The notes under the pieces are model-generated. The model had not been told where the DNA came from. It was given only the letters and a program-made list of their open reading frames with translations, and did no database searches. The position numbers were made by a program, and so were the translations under genes. Below are positions 22,575 to 35,500 of a stretch of DNA of 64,000 bases, piece after piece (position 1 is the stretch's first letter; the number at the start of each line of letters is the position of its first letter). Source of the stretch: Theileria orientalis strain Shintoku (Eukaryota; Apicomplexa; Aconoidasida; Piroplasmida; Theileriidae); the NCBI RefSeq assembly GCF_000740895.1, contig NC_025260.1, positions 1,344,001 to 1,408,000 on the forward strand, given 5' to 3'.

Positions 22575-23169
22575 TTAATTTTTAAATCTTAACTACGCAC
22601 TATTTAAACGGAAAGAACGATGTATTTGTTGATGAAAAGTGTATGATTTAATAAAAGTGTATGTAATGGACAAGGAACTAACATAAATAAGTGTTGATAA
22701 TGATACGAGAACACCTGGGAGCGTATAGGTGTGTACATAAATATATATATGTGATAGATGGATAGAGAAAATAACATAGTATAGTAACAAATAAAATAAA
22801 TAAAAGTAAATATTCTAGTAATAAAATGAGGGGGAATGGATAATATAAGGAATATAACAAAATAAAATAAGAAGAAGGAAAAGTGTAGACTCATGGAATC
22901 ATCAAAGTTAAAAACAATGTGGGTTGTAAAAGCAAATGATTGGTAAATAAAATGAAACAATGTATCAGATAATAACAATTTAGAGTAAGTTATTGATACA
23001 TTAGGAGAAAATAGACGTTATGAAAAATCTACACATTGTGTGGCGAAGTTAGGAAATACTAGTTAGTTTATTCAGTATCTCGCTTGTATCTGTATGTAAA
23101 CGACCAAGTAAATGCTTTTAGGGCTAATACCACAAAATTGTCCCACTTTGCAGGGGTTACAGAGGAGGA
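22575..23169. other. Intergenic between ARS2 and COG4
   Basis: About 600 AT-rich bases. The minus strand reads as hydrophobic short frames only because the plus strand is rich in A-containing purine runs. No gene or RNA recognised; the promoter of the COG4 gene should be here. Confidence 0.45.
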
Positions 23170-26100
23170 ATGGACGTTCTTTCCTGCTCATTGAAGGAAT
23201 TGGAAGACGCAGAAAATGAGATTCTAGGCGAGTTGAGCGTTCTAGAGAACCAGGCGCTGGAACACCTACGAGGAGCAACAGCACTCGCGGACACCAACGG
23301 AGATAGAAGCGGCGACGTTAACCTCTTCAGGCTCGGCAGCCTCGACAGGGCGGACTCCCCAGTCGTCGACAGCTTCAGCGTGGCAAGTGGGAGTTTCGGG
23401 ACTCAGTCGCTGGGAAGACTTGATTCGGGAGTGAGCAGAGCGATTTCACTGGGCGAAACCCAAGAAACGGGCACAAACAGGAACGCCAACAGGGCCGCGA
23501 GCATGACGTTCAGCAGCGGCAGGAGCTCCATCGGCCTCGGAGACAACTTTTACAGGATAGAGTCATTCGGAAACAGACTGAAGACGATAGCGAACGAGAG
23601 CGACTGCGTGCTGAACAAGCTGAAGTGCGCAGTGAGCATAGTGGAGTGTGCGAGCGTGCTGTACCAGTCGGCGTCAAAGCTGGTCAAGTTTTTTACAGAG
23701 ATGAGCGGGCTCGGCGACTTAGAAGACGAGAATGGTGGATATGAGGTGCGACCAGGGCGATTTGATGAGCTAATGGGAGATGGACTGCAATTGGGGGCCC
23801 AGGAGCACTTGGAGTTGTTTTTAGGTGATAGAGCACAAAGTGACACGAACGCCATGAGTGCTGCCACTCCTGCAAACATAGCAAGCAGAGCCCCCCTTGA
23901 AAAGCTTAGCTTGTGGGACACCAGTAAATCGATGGAACTGCTATTTGAGCAGGTTGGCAGGTACGTTGAGCAGGTGGAGTTGGCGAAGAAGAACGGATAC
24001 TGGAACGAGGCACTAATAGTTATCACCAAGGGCCACATAGGCCAGGTGATAGCAAGTTTGAAGTGGGCAGTGCTAAGGTACTTGAGAGTGACAATAGCGC
24101 AAGGGCCAGTTGGACAGGGCGGCCAGGTGCCGAGTGCCGCCCCTGCAGCACAGGGGTCAAAAGACGCGGCTGCCACGGGGCCAAGCGTGGCGCAAGGACC
24201 GGGCGAACCACAAAGCGCCAACACTGGCACCAGTGCTCCCAACGCAATCGTTCAGGTTGCAGACAGGCCGAAGATGCTGACGAGGCTGGCAGTGTGCCTC
24301 GGCTCAGAGACGGAAGTGTTCAAGTGTTACCTGAGTGCAATAAGGGCAGAGTTCCCTCAAACCACCTCCGCTTCCAATGCCGCTGGCATTGGAAGTGGCA
24401 GTGGTACGAGTGGCTTGACTAAAATGACTGCAGGGAGTGAAGTCAAGACGCTGAAAAGTGCATTGAAAAGGGCGAGAAACGCGCTCATATACCAGGCCAA
24501 CGTGGTTCTGAGTGAGTTGGGAGGAGGCTACTACATACAAATATGCAGAGAAATACACGAACACGTGTCCGTGGAGGTGGCGGCCATGTTTGTGGAGTTC
24601 GTGAAGCTGCACTTCACGGCAGTCCTACCGTCAGGTGCAGCAGCTGGTGGAGCGGTTGACAGCGGCGACAACGCTATCGGCACCAGTGGAATTGACAATG
24701 TTACTCTCTACAGCACGAGTGGTGCCTACGGCGGCACAGTTAACACTCAGGGCTGTGTCACGAATGCACACGGTGCTGCTGCTGCTCATAGTAACATTGC
24801 TACCAGTAGCACCAGTTACCACGGCGGTATGGGTGCTACCACCAATAATCATCCAAATAGCCCAAACAGTGCTTCAAATAGCTTCAACAGTGCTCCAAAT
24901 AGCTTCAACAGTGCTCCAAATAGCTTCAACAGTGCTTCAAATGGCGCAGTGAAAACGGCATTAACAACGTCTGCGGCAGCTACAGCACAGGTGGCGGCAA
25001 CAACGAGTTATAACGCCTCAGGCGTGTCCAATCGAGCCGGGTCCTTTCATGGTGTCACCAGTGGTAGCACCAGCAGCAACAGCGCCTCTTATTCAACAAA
25101 TGGCCCGACAAGTTCAGCCAATGAAGCACATTTGGCCACAAACACAGCCCTAAATCACCGGGACAACGCCACCAGTAGCCACAACAGTTTGGAGAGCGAA
25201 GCGCTGCTGAGTCGACTAAAAAGAGCCTTGGAGGACGCGAATGTTGTGGAAACTGTAGTCGCAGACTCGAAGTACCAGACGGTGCTGGACACCATAGCAA
25301 TGATGGCCTCGCTGTGGAGTGACTTCGAGTCGGCACTGAGGGACTCGACAAGGCCAGTCTACTCCAAGCTCACCACTTCACTACTCAGCCGAGGCCCCAA
25401 CGTAGTCAATGTAACGCCTCCGCCAAGTAGCCACTTGCCCAGTGGCAATAGCAGCTTACCTAATGCTGACGCCAACGCCAACCTACAATCTAGCATGCCG
25501 CCTAATACTAACAACTTACCTCATAGCCCGCCACTCACTAATAACACTTACGGCACTGACGGGCTCGTCACCCTAAGTCTGGCCACGAAGACACTCCAGT
25601 CACTGTTGAGCGCCTACGTGCAGCTGCAGCACGTGTTCATCCTAAAGTACGTCAAGCAGGCGATTCAAGTCGACGCAATCTACCAGTCGGTTAGCACTCT
25701 GGTCGACGACGTGTTCTTCATACTGCAGAAGTCGCAGCAGAGGTCAATCGGAACCGGTGACCTTCAGACGGCATGCGCGACGTTCAACCAGACGTCAGCG
25801 ATTATCGGGGGTGAGCTAAAAACAGCACTTGTTGGCAACCTCGTGGAAAGCAGATCGTTATACGAGCGATGGGCCCAGGTACGCTAAGTTGATTATGCAG
25901 CTATCAGCAACAATTGAATAGTTAGTTATACACTGGTGTTTGTTATTATTTACTGGTTAATTATACATTGGTATTATAATAAGTTGGTTATACAGTGGTA
26001 GTTCTATAATTAGCAGTAGCAAGTATTGGTAAAATGACTACAGAAGTTGGACAATCTGAGCAGCTCATCAGTTCAAACAATGCTCGAAGATCACTTGAAG

Positions 26101-27306
26101 AAAACACGAGGCTCCATTCCAGACTCGATTGGTTCAAAGCACAGCTTTGTCCACAGCTTGAACAACGTCGAGGAGTGCCTAGGTCTGTTGGAAAAATTCA
26201 AGCAGGAGATGAGTGAATCCTTTGCCGACCGCTTTTTCAAGGGTACCACGCCTAGTTAACTACGTACCTGTTACTTCTAGCAACCACTACAGTATAACAC
26301 AGAGCCCTAGGAGATATATAATGCACATTGCTCTATGAACAGCCGTGTAACCGTTTTTCAGAAAAACAACAACAGAACCTTCTGATCGACAACACCATAC
26401 AAACGCTGGACTCAGTGGCGAGTGAGCTTGAGGAGATACTGAACACGTGCTGCGAGTACGTTTTCAACATCCTGAAGGACCACTTGAACGACCCACTGCT
26501 CAAGTTCGGCGCAGTCGACTTTGAAATGGACGACGAAAAGTACTCACGTTCACAGGTATTCACGCGTACACCCACTATTATGTCGATAGTCGACCATGAG
26601 TTTTTTAATACTTATTGCATATCGCTAACTATCTACTAAGTTAGGGTGACTATGTGTGACTATGTGTTAGCGTATACTAGCAACTAGACAATTTGCAACA
26701 ATTTGGGTAAACACTGCCGTACGCTGGTCAATAATTATTATGTATTGGTTGATAACTGATGTGTGCTGGCTAGTATACAGTATGCATTACTTAAAACGGT
26801 AATATAATGGTTTTGCAGAACGATGAGTCTTTTGCCGATCAACTAGTATCAGTATTAAACGTAATCCTTGGACACCTGGACACAAACTACACACCGAAGG
26901 TCGCTCTCAAGTGCATGACTAACTTGGTTGAGAAGGTGCTTAGCTATCTTTCACAAATATTTATGCCTCACCAACACTAACAATACGGCTACTCCACCTA
27001 CACCTTTTAAATAACACTTTAATCACTTGTTTTAGCTCTCCAAGTATCTGGAAACAGCTACTCTCAGTAAGAGGTTTACCATTTATGGCGCAGTCTACTT
27101 TGACACTGCCATTAGGTCGCTCGTCTACGCGTGTTCCAGCTACAACCAGGAGATTCGCAGGCAGGTACTGTGGTACCATTTAAAACGAATAACATGTTTA
27201 TTAGTTTACCGCCTTGCTTCAAATATCGGACGTGCTGAACGTCAATAACCGCGACGACCTAATGCTACTGAAAGGTATCCCTGGCTACAGTTACCGCCTT
27301 TCTTAA
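23170..27306 (+). CDS. COG4: Conserved oligomeric Golgi complex subunit 4
   Basis: Six exons: 23170-25878, 26044-26242, 26362-26555, 26819-26935, 27036-27164, 27205-27306; spliced length gives 1149 aa. Similarity to COG4 is clearest in SMELLFEQVGRYVEQVEL (human TLTLLFEGIARIVETH), VDDVFFILQKSQQRSIGTGD (human [20 protein letters not shown]), the following helix ending GGELKTAL, FVHSLNNVEECLGLLEKFK (human FLVTLNNVEVCSENISTLK) and, in exon 5, LSKRFTIYGAVYFDTAIRSL (human KSTFNRLGGLQFDKELRSL). COG is a Golgi tethering complex for intra-Golgi retrograde vesicles; COG4 binds SNAREs and Sly1. Ser/Asn/Thr/Ala low-complexity inserts (about residues 320-360 and 495-680) make it longer than human COG4. 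The very end is shorter than in other eukaryotes, so a further 3' exon may be missed. Tail-to-tail with UBA3. Confidence 0.85.
24870..24950 (+). repeat. Coding repeat in COG4 (NSFNSAP)
   Basis: About four tandem 21-24-base units ('aatagcttcaacagtgctcc') encode NSFNSAP-type repeats inside the Ser/Asn/Thr insert of the COG4 gene. Confidence 0.8.
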
Positions 27307-27693
27307 CTATGTTAGAATATTTACTTCAGCCTTGCTACCAGTAAAGCATTCTTTATTACTAGATTAAACGTTAGCTACACCACTACTATGGCATCCTACA
27401 TTACACGCTAATCCTTAACAACGCTACCAATAAGCCATTCTTTATCGCCATTCTACATGGTCTGATATAGAGTCTGAATACACCATTGATATCTCAAAGT
27501 ATTCTGGATTGAGGACGGACTTGATTTTTTAATCTTGTAACAGTAGTAACAGTGTGCTACAAAACATCTGCACCCGGCCTTATCAATTTCATTACGCAGA
27601 CTACTCGTCAGAAATTACACTATGAATTTAATTAGAAACTTGCTCGGAAACAGTGACGTGGAGTGGCTAACACGTAGTAGATATGCATAGGCG
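27307..27693. other. Convergent 3' spacer
   Basis: 387 bases between the COG4 and UBA3 stop codons. No gene seen. A missed last COG4 exon could lie in the first 100 bases, after an acceptor-like TTCAG at about 27327. Confidence 0.4.
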
Positions 27694-29710
27694 TTAGTCG
27701 TAGGTAAAGGTTAGGTTAACCACCCATGTGGTCCGACCGGTTGAACTTGTAACGTATATTTTGCAGCTTCCCGCGACTATATCACTACAGGGTAGTTAAT
27801 CAACGTGTAAGTCGGTACCTGAGTCTCGTATCTAAGCGGTGTCTATAAGCGTCTCTGAGAGACGCAGGGGCGCCCAAGTAGATTGTGCCCTAAACGACAT
27901 TATACTCATGCTTTGTTAAGTAAACCAGAGTAGGTATGATGGTATAAGGTAGTCGCAGTATGCGTATATTACGTATATCGTTGTGGCTGTGGATAGCAGT
28001 TAGTGGGTAACTAGTTAATACCAAGTGGATAGAAAGTAGCTAGTTAATAGAGTAGCAGTATAGTTGTACACTAAGACGTGGGTAGAGGTGGTAGTAAGAG
28101 GAAACAAGTGGCAAGTAGAGTAAATAGCACAGTATAAGCAATGGCTACCTCGTCGGAAAGCAGGTTCAGATCCTCTGAATTGAGCCGCAAGGACAGCGTG
28201 GACAGCAGCTCGCGGAGCGTAGTGCGGCGGGACGTCTTCAGGTCCATGCACTCGGACCCGCACACTGTGCAGGCCACATCGGGCTCAAGGGAAAACTTTG
28301 TTAGCCCAGTAGAGCAGCGGCCCGTGTAAAAGTAGAAGTTATCTGCAGTGGCTCCGTCTCTGATCCTGGTCAACAGGGCGTTAACCATGAGAGAGGCGAC
28401 CACACTGTTGGTGGTGGCCACGTTCGGGGTGGACCTGTTGCAAATCCGGTCAACCAGGTCGCGAGTCACCCCGGCAATGCGGTTAACTTCGGCCAACTCC
28501 CTGGAGCACTCGTAGACCCTGTCCAGAAGTAATTCCGGGCCAACTTGATGTGCATCACTGGCGTGATCGGGCGGGGCTTCAAGTTGGAGGCTCAGTGCGT
28601 GACGGACGCAGTCCTCGGGGGTCCTCAGTGCCGTCAAGAGGCAGGGCAGGGGGGGCTCGGGCGAGAACATCCCGAGCGTGCACTCGACACAGGGGGTGGA
28701 AAACGGCGAAACCACCCTCACGTGTCCGTAAAGGCCCTGGGAGCCGCCGTCTATCAGCACTGTGCGGGAGCAACGGCGAATCTCCCTGCCTGCAGGGTCA
28801 CGGGTGCCCAGGTCTGCTTGGCTCGTCGAGTCCGGCCTAGAAGGTCCGCCTGGCTGCTGCTTGCGGTCTACAATCTGGAACAGGGCCCAGTTGAGCCACC
28901 TTCTCGCTGTCACCGAGTCCACTGCGGAGAAGACAACGTCAAATTGCGACAGCGTCTCTAGTTCCAGCTGCTGAACCTTACAGCAGTAACTACATTAATT
29001 TGAGTCAATTAGTCGTCATAACTACTTGGTACAGACATACATACATAGGTACACACACACATACAAAGGTACTTGGTACAGACATACATACATAGGTACT
29101 TGGTACAGACAGACATAGATAACTACTTTCAGTTACTTGTGTGACATACCATTTTGCACTTATAGGTTCGTCCCCGATTGGGGCGCTGGTGCCCTCGTGT
29201 GAGTTAGCGGGGGAAGCAGGGCGCCGCTCCAGCGGGCCGGGGGAGTGGTCCAGGCTCCGACCAGCACACTGAGTCGGCGCACCATCATCCCAGGCGGCTT
29301 GCGAGAACGTCATTCTGGAATCCGCAGTAGTATCAGTGGTGCCACCGGGACAACTGGTGGTAATGGAGTCGGCGGCAAGAGCGTAGCGGTTAAGGTACTC
29401 GCACACCACCTGCGCCTTGAACTTGTTGACGTCGCATGGACGGAACAGGAACTGCCTGTTGAGATTCGAGAGTGTAATCCTATCGTGATCGACCACTGAT
29501 ATGCGCTTAAATCCGTTGAGAACTAAAGATTTGACGAGCTCACATCCTACAAGAGCAATGTAAATACAAATGGCTAGGAATGATAAACTGCAAGCACTTG
29601 AAGTAAATATAATAGATACTAATAACTAGATTTTGATATTGACTAGCCATGTTCCTCATACCTAGTCCACCACATCCAACCACTAAAACGTTCAAATCAG
29701 CTTCAAACAT
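27694..29710 (-). CDS. UBA3: NEDD8-activating enzyme E1 catalytic subunit
   Basis: Five exons on the minus strand: 29710-29662, 29546-29150, 28989-28149, 27889-27819, 27784-27694; spliced length gives 482 aa. The nucleotide-binding loop LVVGCGGLG spans the first splice site and continues [34 protein letters not shown] and [13 protein letters not shown] match UBA3. The zinc ligands are present as TPCVECT and CTVCGSEC, and the likely catalytic Cys lies in PLPCLLT, at the place of the human FPMCTIAS Cys. [16 protein letters not shown] matches the conserved VASTNAVIAA region. The last two exons encode the ubiquitin-fold domain ([12 protein letters not shown], then [20 protein letters not shown]). 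With APP-BP1/ULA1 it charges NEDD8 onto UBC12. A 60-residue Ser/Thr/Pro-rich stretch replaces part of the adenylation domain near residue 85-145. Identity is secure; the exon 2/3 junction is less so. Confidence 0.9.
29030..29110. repeat. Short tandem repeat in a UBA3 intron
   Basis: Two to three copies of 'tacttggtacagacatacat' with 'acataggtac' spacers, within intron 2 of the UBA3 gene (28990-29149). Confidence 0.6.
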
Positions 29711-29732
29711 TGTCTGAAACTAGTAACGAATG

Positions 29733-30002
29733 TTGGCCAACTTCCGACTATACATATACAGATCCTCGCGTTGGCAAAGATCCTTATTATCCACCTAATA
29801 GCGATTTCTATAAATACGGACAAAAATTTGAAGGTAATTTAATAAAAGTTAAAAAAGGAGTTTTAATATGGTAATTTTGTATCGTATCACAGAAAAGGCT
29901 ATGTTAGTCCCAAAATTGCTGCCGAATTTGGCAGTCTACTCCCTCTTCAAAAATCCCCTTATCGAAAAATTTATATATCCTCATAATAAATCGCATAACT
30001 AA
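29733..30002 (+). other. Possible small spliced gene, unresolved
   Basis: The plus strand has a coding-looking frame (DYTYTDPRVGKDPYYPPNSD, then FYKYGQKFEG) open from the UBA3 start region to about 29880. After a GT-AG intron-like gap (GTAATT to CACAG, ending about 29891) it can continue for about 37 codons to a TAA at 30000. A second frame over the same stretch (GYVSPKIAAEFGSLLPLQKS) also looks like protein, but it cannot be joined in phase with the first without a stop. I find no convincing ATG in frame. It may be a small organellar-type protein whose first exon I missed, or chance. Confidence 0.3.
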
Positions 30003-32528
30003 GACAAAATTTATTTTTATTTTTTTGTAATTACTGGAGGTATTGGCGTTTAAATTGTAAAAAGTTTGAGGTTAAGTGATTTAGCATCCGCTGTTGCGAC
30101 AGCTTCACTGGATATTTTTATTTCCTTTTAATTTTAACGTTTTTATGTTTTTAAGCCTTTTCAATTTTTAATTCTTTTTGGTTTAAATCAATTAAAACAA
30201 AATTAGACAAAGAACTGTGACTAATAAAATATTGTTATATAGCATCTGATCTTAAAAAAAATAAAATTAGAACCGTAGTACGCAGGCACCTAACTAAGTT
30301 CTATGATATAGGGGAAGTTAGGGTAACAACGACTAGAGCCACTCGATCCGTAGAAGCATGTTTGTTTGAACCAATCGAGCTTGAATTTATAGAAAGGCAG
30401 AAATCCATAAAATACCAAACTATTAAATAGAAGCTGCCATGGTAGAAGGCCCACAGCTGCTACCGAGTGGCCGTACCAGTTGCTGGTAGCACTGCAGACC
30501 ATTACGACTTGAAAGGCCAGTTTTAGCACCCCAAGTAGCAGGCGAAGGGCAATGCTGCCAATGGTGTCACTAGAGGCGCAAAGGCTTCAGCTGGATGATC
30601 AAAAATACTTTGAAGAACAGTCCCAGATTCACACATTGCGAGGCTAGTGCAGCCACGTGGCCCTTGTACAAATGGCCGAAACGCCCTAAAAAGATTTTAA
30701 CCTAAATCAGGGAGAAGGGGCCATAATAGGAAAGAAGACCGAACTAGGAACATGACCTAGAAGGGCAAAATTTTAGGAATTGGTGTTGTTTTAAAAATAT
30801 TTAGGCGACTATTAAATCGAATTTGAAATCAAATTTAAGGCATTGAAAAGGTATAAACTAAACAACGGCCCAAGTTTAGTTAATACCAATTCGACTGCTT
30901 GAGGCGAAAAGGCCATAGCAGTATAGGTTAAATAATAAATTCAGAACAAATAAAAAATAAATATATCTCATCTCGTAAGTGCTCATCAAGTTAAATTTAA
31001 AATATATCGTGCAGAGTAAAGTTGAAAACGTTACAGGCACGATCTAAGTCATTAAAATAAAGCTCAGATTGTAATTACACATAAGGGTTCAACACACAGA
31101 TAACACTGTCTACACATTGAAGATTGGAAAAATCATACACATTCATAAATTAATCCGATGATCATAGAAGGGTCGATAATCGCAAATAATATAAAACCGT
31201 CAATTCTGAAAACCATTGCTAGTTAAAAACCAACTATTGACAGCCAATAAACAGCAGTGACTGCGGGTAAACGCAGGCAGAATGCCGATCATTAAGGTGC
31301 TAAAACTAAACAAAAGAAAAGTACAATCAACCCGCAAAATAACCAATCACTCGTACAAATGCAGAAATCCAAAAAAGATAATGAAACAATAAAAATTAGG
31401 ATTCTATTAACATTTGAATCCAAAGTTAAAATTTCAAAAAGGTTACCTACAAAATAATTATGGCTAGTATACTGTTTAATTATGACAATTCATTACTGTA
31501 AAAAAAAATACTCTTACAATATAGAAGCCCAGGACCCTCTGGAGAGGGCAATGAAAAAGTTAAAATATATTTCTCAAAATTACATCCAAAAAACCCTAAT
31601 AATAGTCTCAAAACAAATGGTAAGATTGATATAAACACTGGTATAAATAAATGACGACTAAACAATATAAAGTCTCAACTCAATCAAGTGAAAATGACAA
31701 AAGAAATAAGATCAAGTCTCAATAACTTAAAGAATACCCAAGCACCCAGACCGCTGTCAAGGGCGAGCTTGAGGTAAACAAGATAAAATTTATAAAATCC
31801 AATGATAGATGGTACTCAAAAAAAAACAATCAAAACCTGTGGGTACAAAGTATACAAACATGATAAAAAAACCCTGCAATGGCAAAACTAAAATTAAATA
31901 ATGGTATTACAAACTCCGTATTCTGTGAAAATAACAAATTAGGTATAACTGGAAAATATAAGGACCTTGTATAATTATAAAATCAACAAATGTGCCAAAT
32001 AAAAAAACTTATTACCCATCGATAAAATCTGATTAAACTAAAAGATCGATATAAATTAAAATCCAAACTAAAGATTAAACCCATTCTTGCTACAAACCTA
32101 AGATAAATTAGCAGGAAAAGGTTACAAGGCCCGGGCGTGAGTGACTGTGCGTACGAGGATCGTACACAAAACAGCCACTGAAGACCCCAATAGTAGGGGG
32201 GGAACGACGCGGTGAGTTGGGTGTTGCTGTTGTTGGAGTGGTCATTTCGAGAGGGCGCCGAGGAGACGGTAGGCCATGACCGAAGGAGGCGGGAGAAGGG
32301 GCAAATTTATCAAGGGTTTTCACGTTGAGTACTGGCGTGTGTAGACCTGGCGAGGGCACGGAAGTGGACCACACACCACGGGCACGTGGAGCCTAAGTTT
32401 GAGTCCCCCGCCGCAACTAACCGGCGAAGCCCAGGCGGCTGGAAATGTGAATGGGACGAGAGCCCAACAGGCCACTGGCATGAGCTCAGCCAGCATCTAG
32501 AAGATCCGACACCCCATCAAAGCTTCGC
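30003..32528. other. Long unassigned AT-rich region with broken coding-like pieces
   Basis: Roughly 2.5 kb with no complete gene. At 30290-30430 the plus strand is open for about 40 codons (EVRVTTTRATRSVEACLFEP), while the minus strand over 30290-30660 is hydrophobic and also open in pieces. At 30550-30650 the plus strand reads MLPMVSLEAQRLQLDDQKYF. None can be joined into a gene with a start. From 30,700 to 32,100 the DNA is AT-rich and featureless. From about 32,130 to 32,500 it becomes distinctly GC-rich just before the large FAINT gene. Confidence 0.4.
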
Positions 32529-32576
32529 ATGTTCCAAATTCACAGTAAATTCACGGCCTTCCACCGTATATTAAGG

Positions 32577-35500
32577 ATGAAATCTATATATTATACTGTA
32601 TTTTTATATATTACCGCAATCGGTGGAAATGTGTGGACATTTGGGCCGGCAAACTCGTCAGGTGTGTGTGCTGCCCCAAACGCCGCACGAAGGAATGACG
32701 GTTTCCTCGAAAACGGAGCCGTCCTTGATCTGAACAATCCATCAGGGTTTGATATTAAAATTTCGGTAAAAAATGGGTTAATGTACAAGGAAATATGTGC
32801 AACGAAGGTTGCCGGCACCGCTGTGGAAGGAAGCGACAGTAAAACGGGTAACAAAGACGAGGTGATAACGAGAGTATTCAGCGACAGTAACCTGTTGTGG
32901 GAGGCTGAGGGAGAAGAGTACTGTAAGTGTGTGACAGTTACGAGCAGGTTCTCAGGGGAGATAGAAGGCAGCGGAGCCACTGGGAGCACGAGCGTTGGCC
33001 GCTCAGTTGATTCAAGTCATTCAAGCCAGAGTTACGTCAGCAACAAGGAAGGAGATAACGAGGATTCCAACGGTTATGGCGGCGGCAAGAGCGAGGGAGG
33101 CAGCGGCGGCGAAGGCGACGACGGAGAGCTCAAGTATAAGCTGATCTTCGTCGAGATTCTTCCTTACTCAGACTACAAGGTTAAGTATTTCTACTCCCAG
33201 ACAGTGGAGAGTGATCACGAGGAGGTGACAGTGCGTCCGATTGACAAGACGACGTACAACCTGCTCCTGTACAAGATGGCCAGAGTCCCGTCCTTCGACG
33301 AAAGCTACGTCAAGGAGATAGAGGAGGAGTTGGCCACCGAAACGGGCTCAAAGACTTCTAGCGACACCGTTTCAGAGACGTTTAATAAATCAGGCCCAAA
33401 GGTGTCCTACGATTTGGCCGACAACGATTACGCGCAAAATGAGTACAGCAGCAACGATTGGCAGAACAATGCAGCCGCGTACAACTTGTTTTGTAGCAAC
33501 AACGATTCGCAGAGCAATGTGGCCAACGAATTTATCTACAATAAGTTTGGCAATGATCAAAAGAACAACAATTATACGCAAAATTATCAACATAACGATG
33601 GAAACTCCTACAACGAGTTTAGCAACAGCGATTCAGATGCATCGGATGATGAGCCTAAGAAATTTACGAATCTTAACTACGTCGATGAGGTTGAAGCGCT
33701 ACAGCTCAAAAAGGATGAAGAAGAGCCGACATTTGTGTTTGAGTTCTCAGGATCACTGCTGGACGTGCCAGATAGCATGGCGCCAGGGTCAGGAAACGCA
33801 CCAATAGCAATCAAGTTTGAGCCTTACATACCTAATTACTCAGTGCAGCAAAGCCTTATTAAGCCGAAAGCAGTGCTTGACATAATAAAACCGGAGCTGA
33901 CACACAACATACGCTACGAGTACGAAGTCAACGACGGAATACCGACGCTGTTCGTGAGGGCGAGCACGTCGAAGTACGCAAGGCCAATCAAGACGATCTA
34001 CGAAGACCTGAATCACATATGGCACGACGATGAAGCAAGGATGATGGAGCTTAAGGCGTTTAGCAGTTACGGAGAATATAAGCTGGTGGAGCTTATATAC
34101 CAGTCAAAGTCAGAAGGAAAACTGGGAGTAGTCAACTACGACTTCGAAGAGGCAGTGGACGAAGATCAGCGTCTGGCGGACGCAGAAATAGAAGCAGCAG
34201 GAGCATACGGAGAGAGTTCGATAGCGTACTTTAAGAAGGTGGAAGACTCCTGGGAGGAGGTGAACATCAGAGAGTACGAAAACGCCTTCAACCAGATTAA
34301 GCTGAAGATACAGCACGCGGGAAACGTCATGCTTAACCTGGAGCACATGGATAACGCGGACCTCTTCTTCCAGAAGTACGAAAAGGGAGAGTACTTCGAC
34401 GCATTCACGTACTTCCCGCTCACAGGGTACACGCTCAACATGGTGATGGACGGAGAGGCGATCATATGGAGGTCGAAGAACAAGCGCTGCGTGGCAGTGA
34501 TAGTGATCAGAGAGCCGGCGTTCGACAGAGGAGTTGACCTGAGTTTTGAAGGCTACGGCGAAAACGTACTGGCGGGAAACGGAACAAGGGATGGGAACGA
34601 CAGTGGCAGCAGTACAAATTTGGGACCAATAAGATTTATTAAGCTGGAGTTGCTGGGAACAGGAGGAAGTAGTTCGACGAAGCGAATAAAGACAAGGTGT
34701 TTCAAGAAATTGGAGTCGGATGACATACCACTGGGAAGCGGAAGGTTCGATACGCGTGGAATTAGTAAAGATAGTAGCAGCTCGGGAGGAAGTTACGAAG
34801 AGGAGAACACACTGCGCTTGAGTAGAAGGTACGTGAGAATAACAGACGCGGAGTTTGAAAGGTCGATCAACGGAGAGTTGGAGTTGAACTACAGAGTGCG
34901 TCTGCCAATGCAAATGAGCGGAGGAGGAGACGGATTTAGTGAAAGAGAAGGGTCAGTAGCAAAAGCAGCACTGACGAAAGATAGCATGATTCTGGAAAAA
35001 ATGATGGACAGAGCGAACATGGTGGATGGACCAGGAAAAGTGGAGGACACGAGCACGAAGTGCGACACAGCGACGACGACGACATGCAGCAGAGTAGCAG
35101 CAAGACAGAGAATAATACACTTTTTGCCACGAAAGGGAGCGGGAGGAGAACTGCCACCAACATCAAAGCTGTTCAAGCAGGAAGAAGACGGAATCAGCTT
35201 CGACTCGTCAATAGAGTTCGGAGAGCTGCACGAGGAGCCAGAAGATAGACCAGTCAACCTGATGGAAGAGGAAGATAGAGCAAGCGTAAGTAGCGTGGAA
35301 AAGGTGCAAAGATGGCTAGAAGGAGGAGCCAAGGCAGGACAAATAGAACAGGGAGAAGAAGAGTGGACCCAAGGTGTCGGCAAGGGAACGTACGGAGACG
35401 CAGAGTATGATCAGAACAGGCTGGAAGACTACTACTCGCAGAGAGACCACGAAGGCACAGTGTACGAACAGAGTAGGCTAGAGGAGGAGACAGAGGGAAA

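Noticed and set aside
27849..27866. Perfect short hairpin (gcgtctc / gagacgc) thought to be an RNA element
   Set aside because: It lies inside UBA3 exon 4, where the codons match the ubiquitin-fold domain.
30003..32100. AT-rich desert considered as a centromere
   Set aside because: Theileria centromere candidates are far more extreme in AT content than this stretch, which also has GC-containing coding-like pieces.
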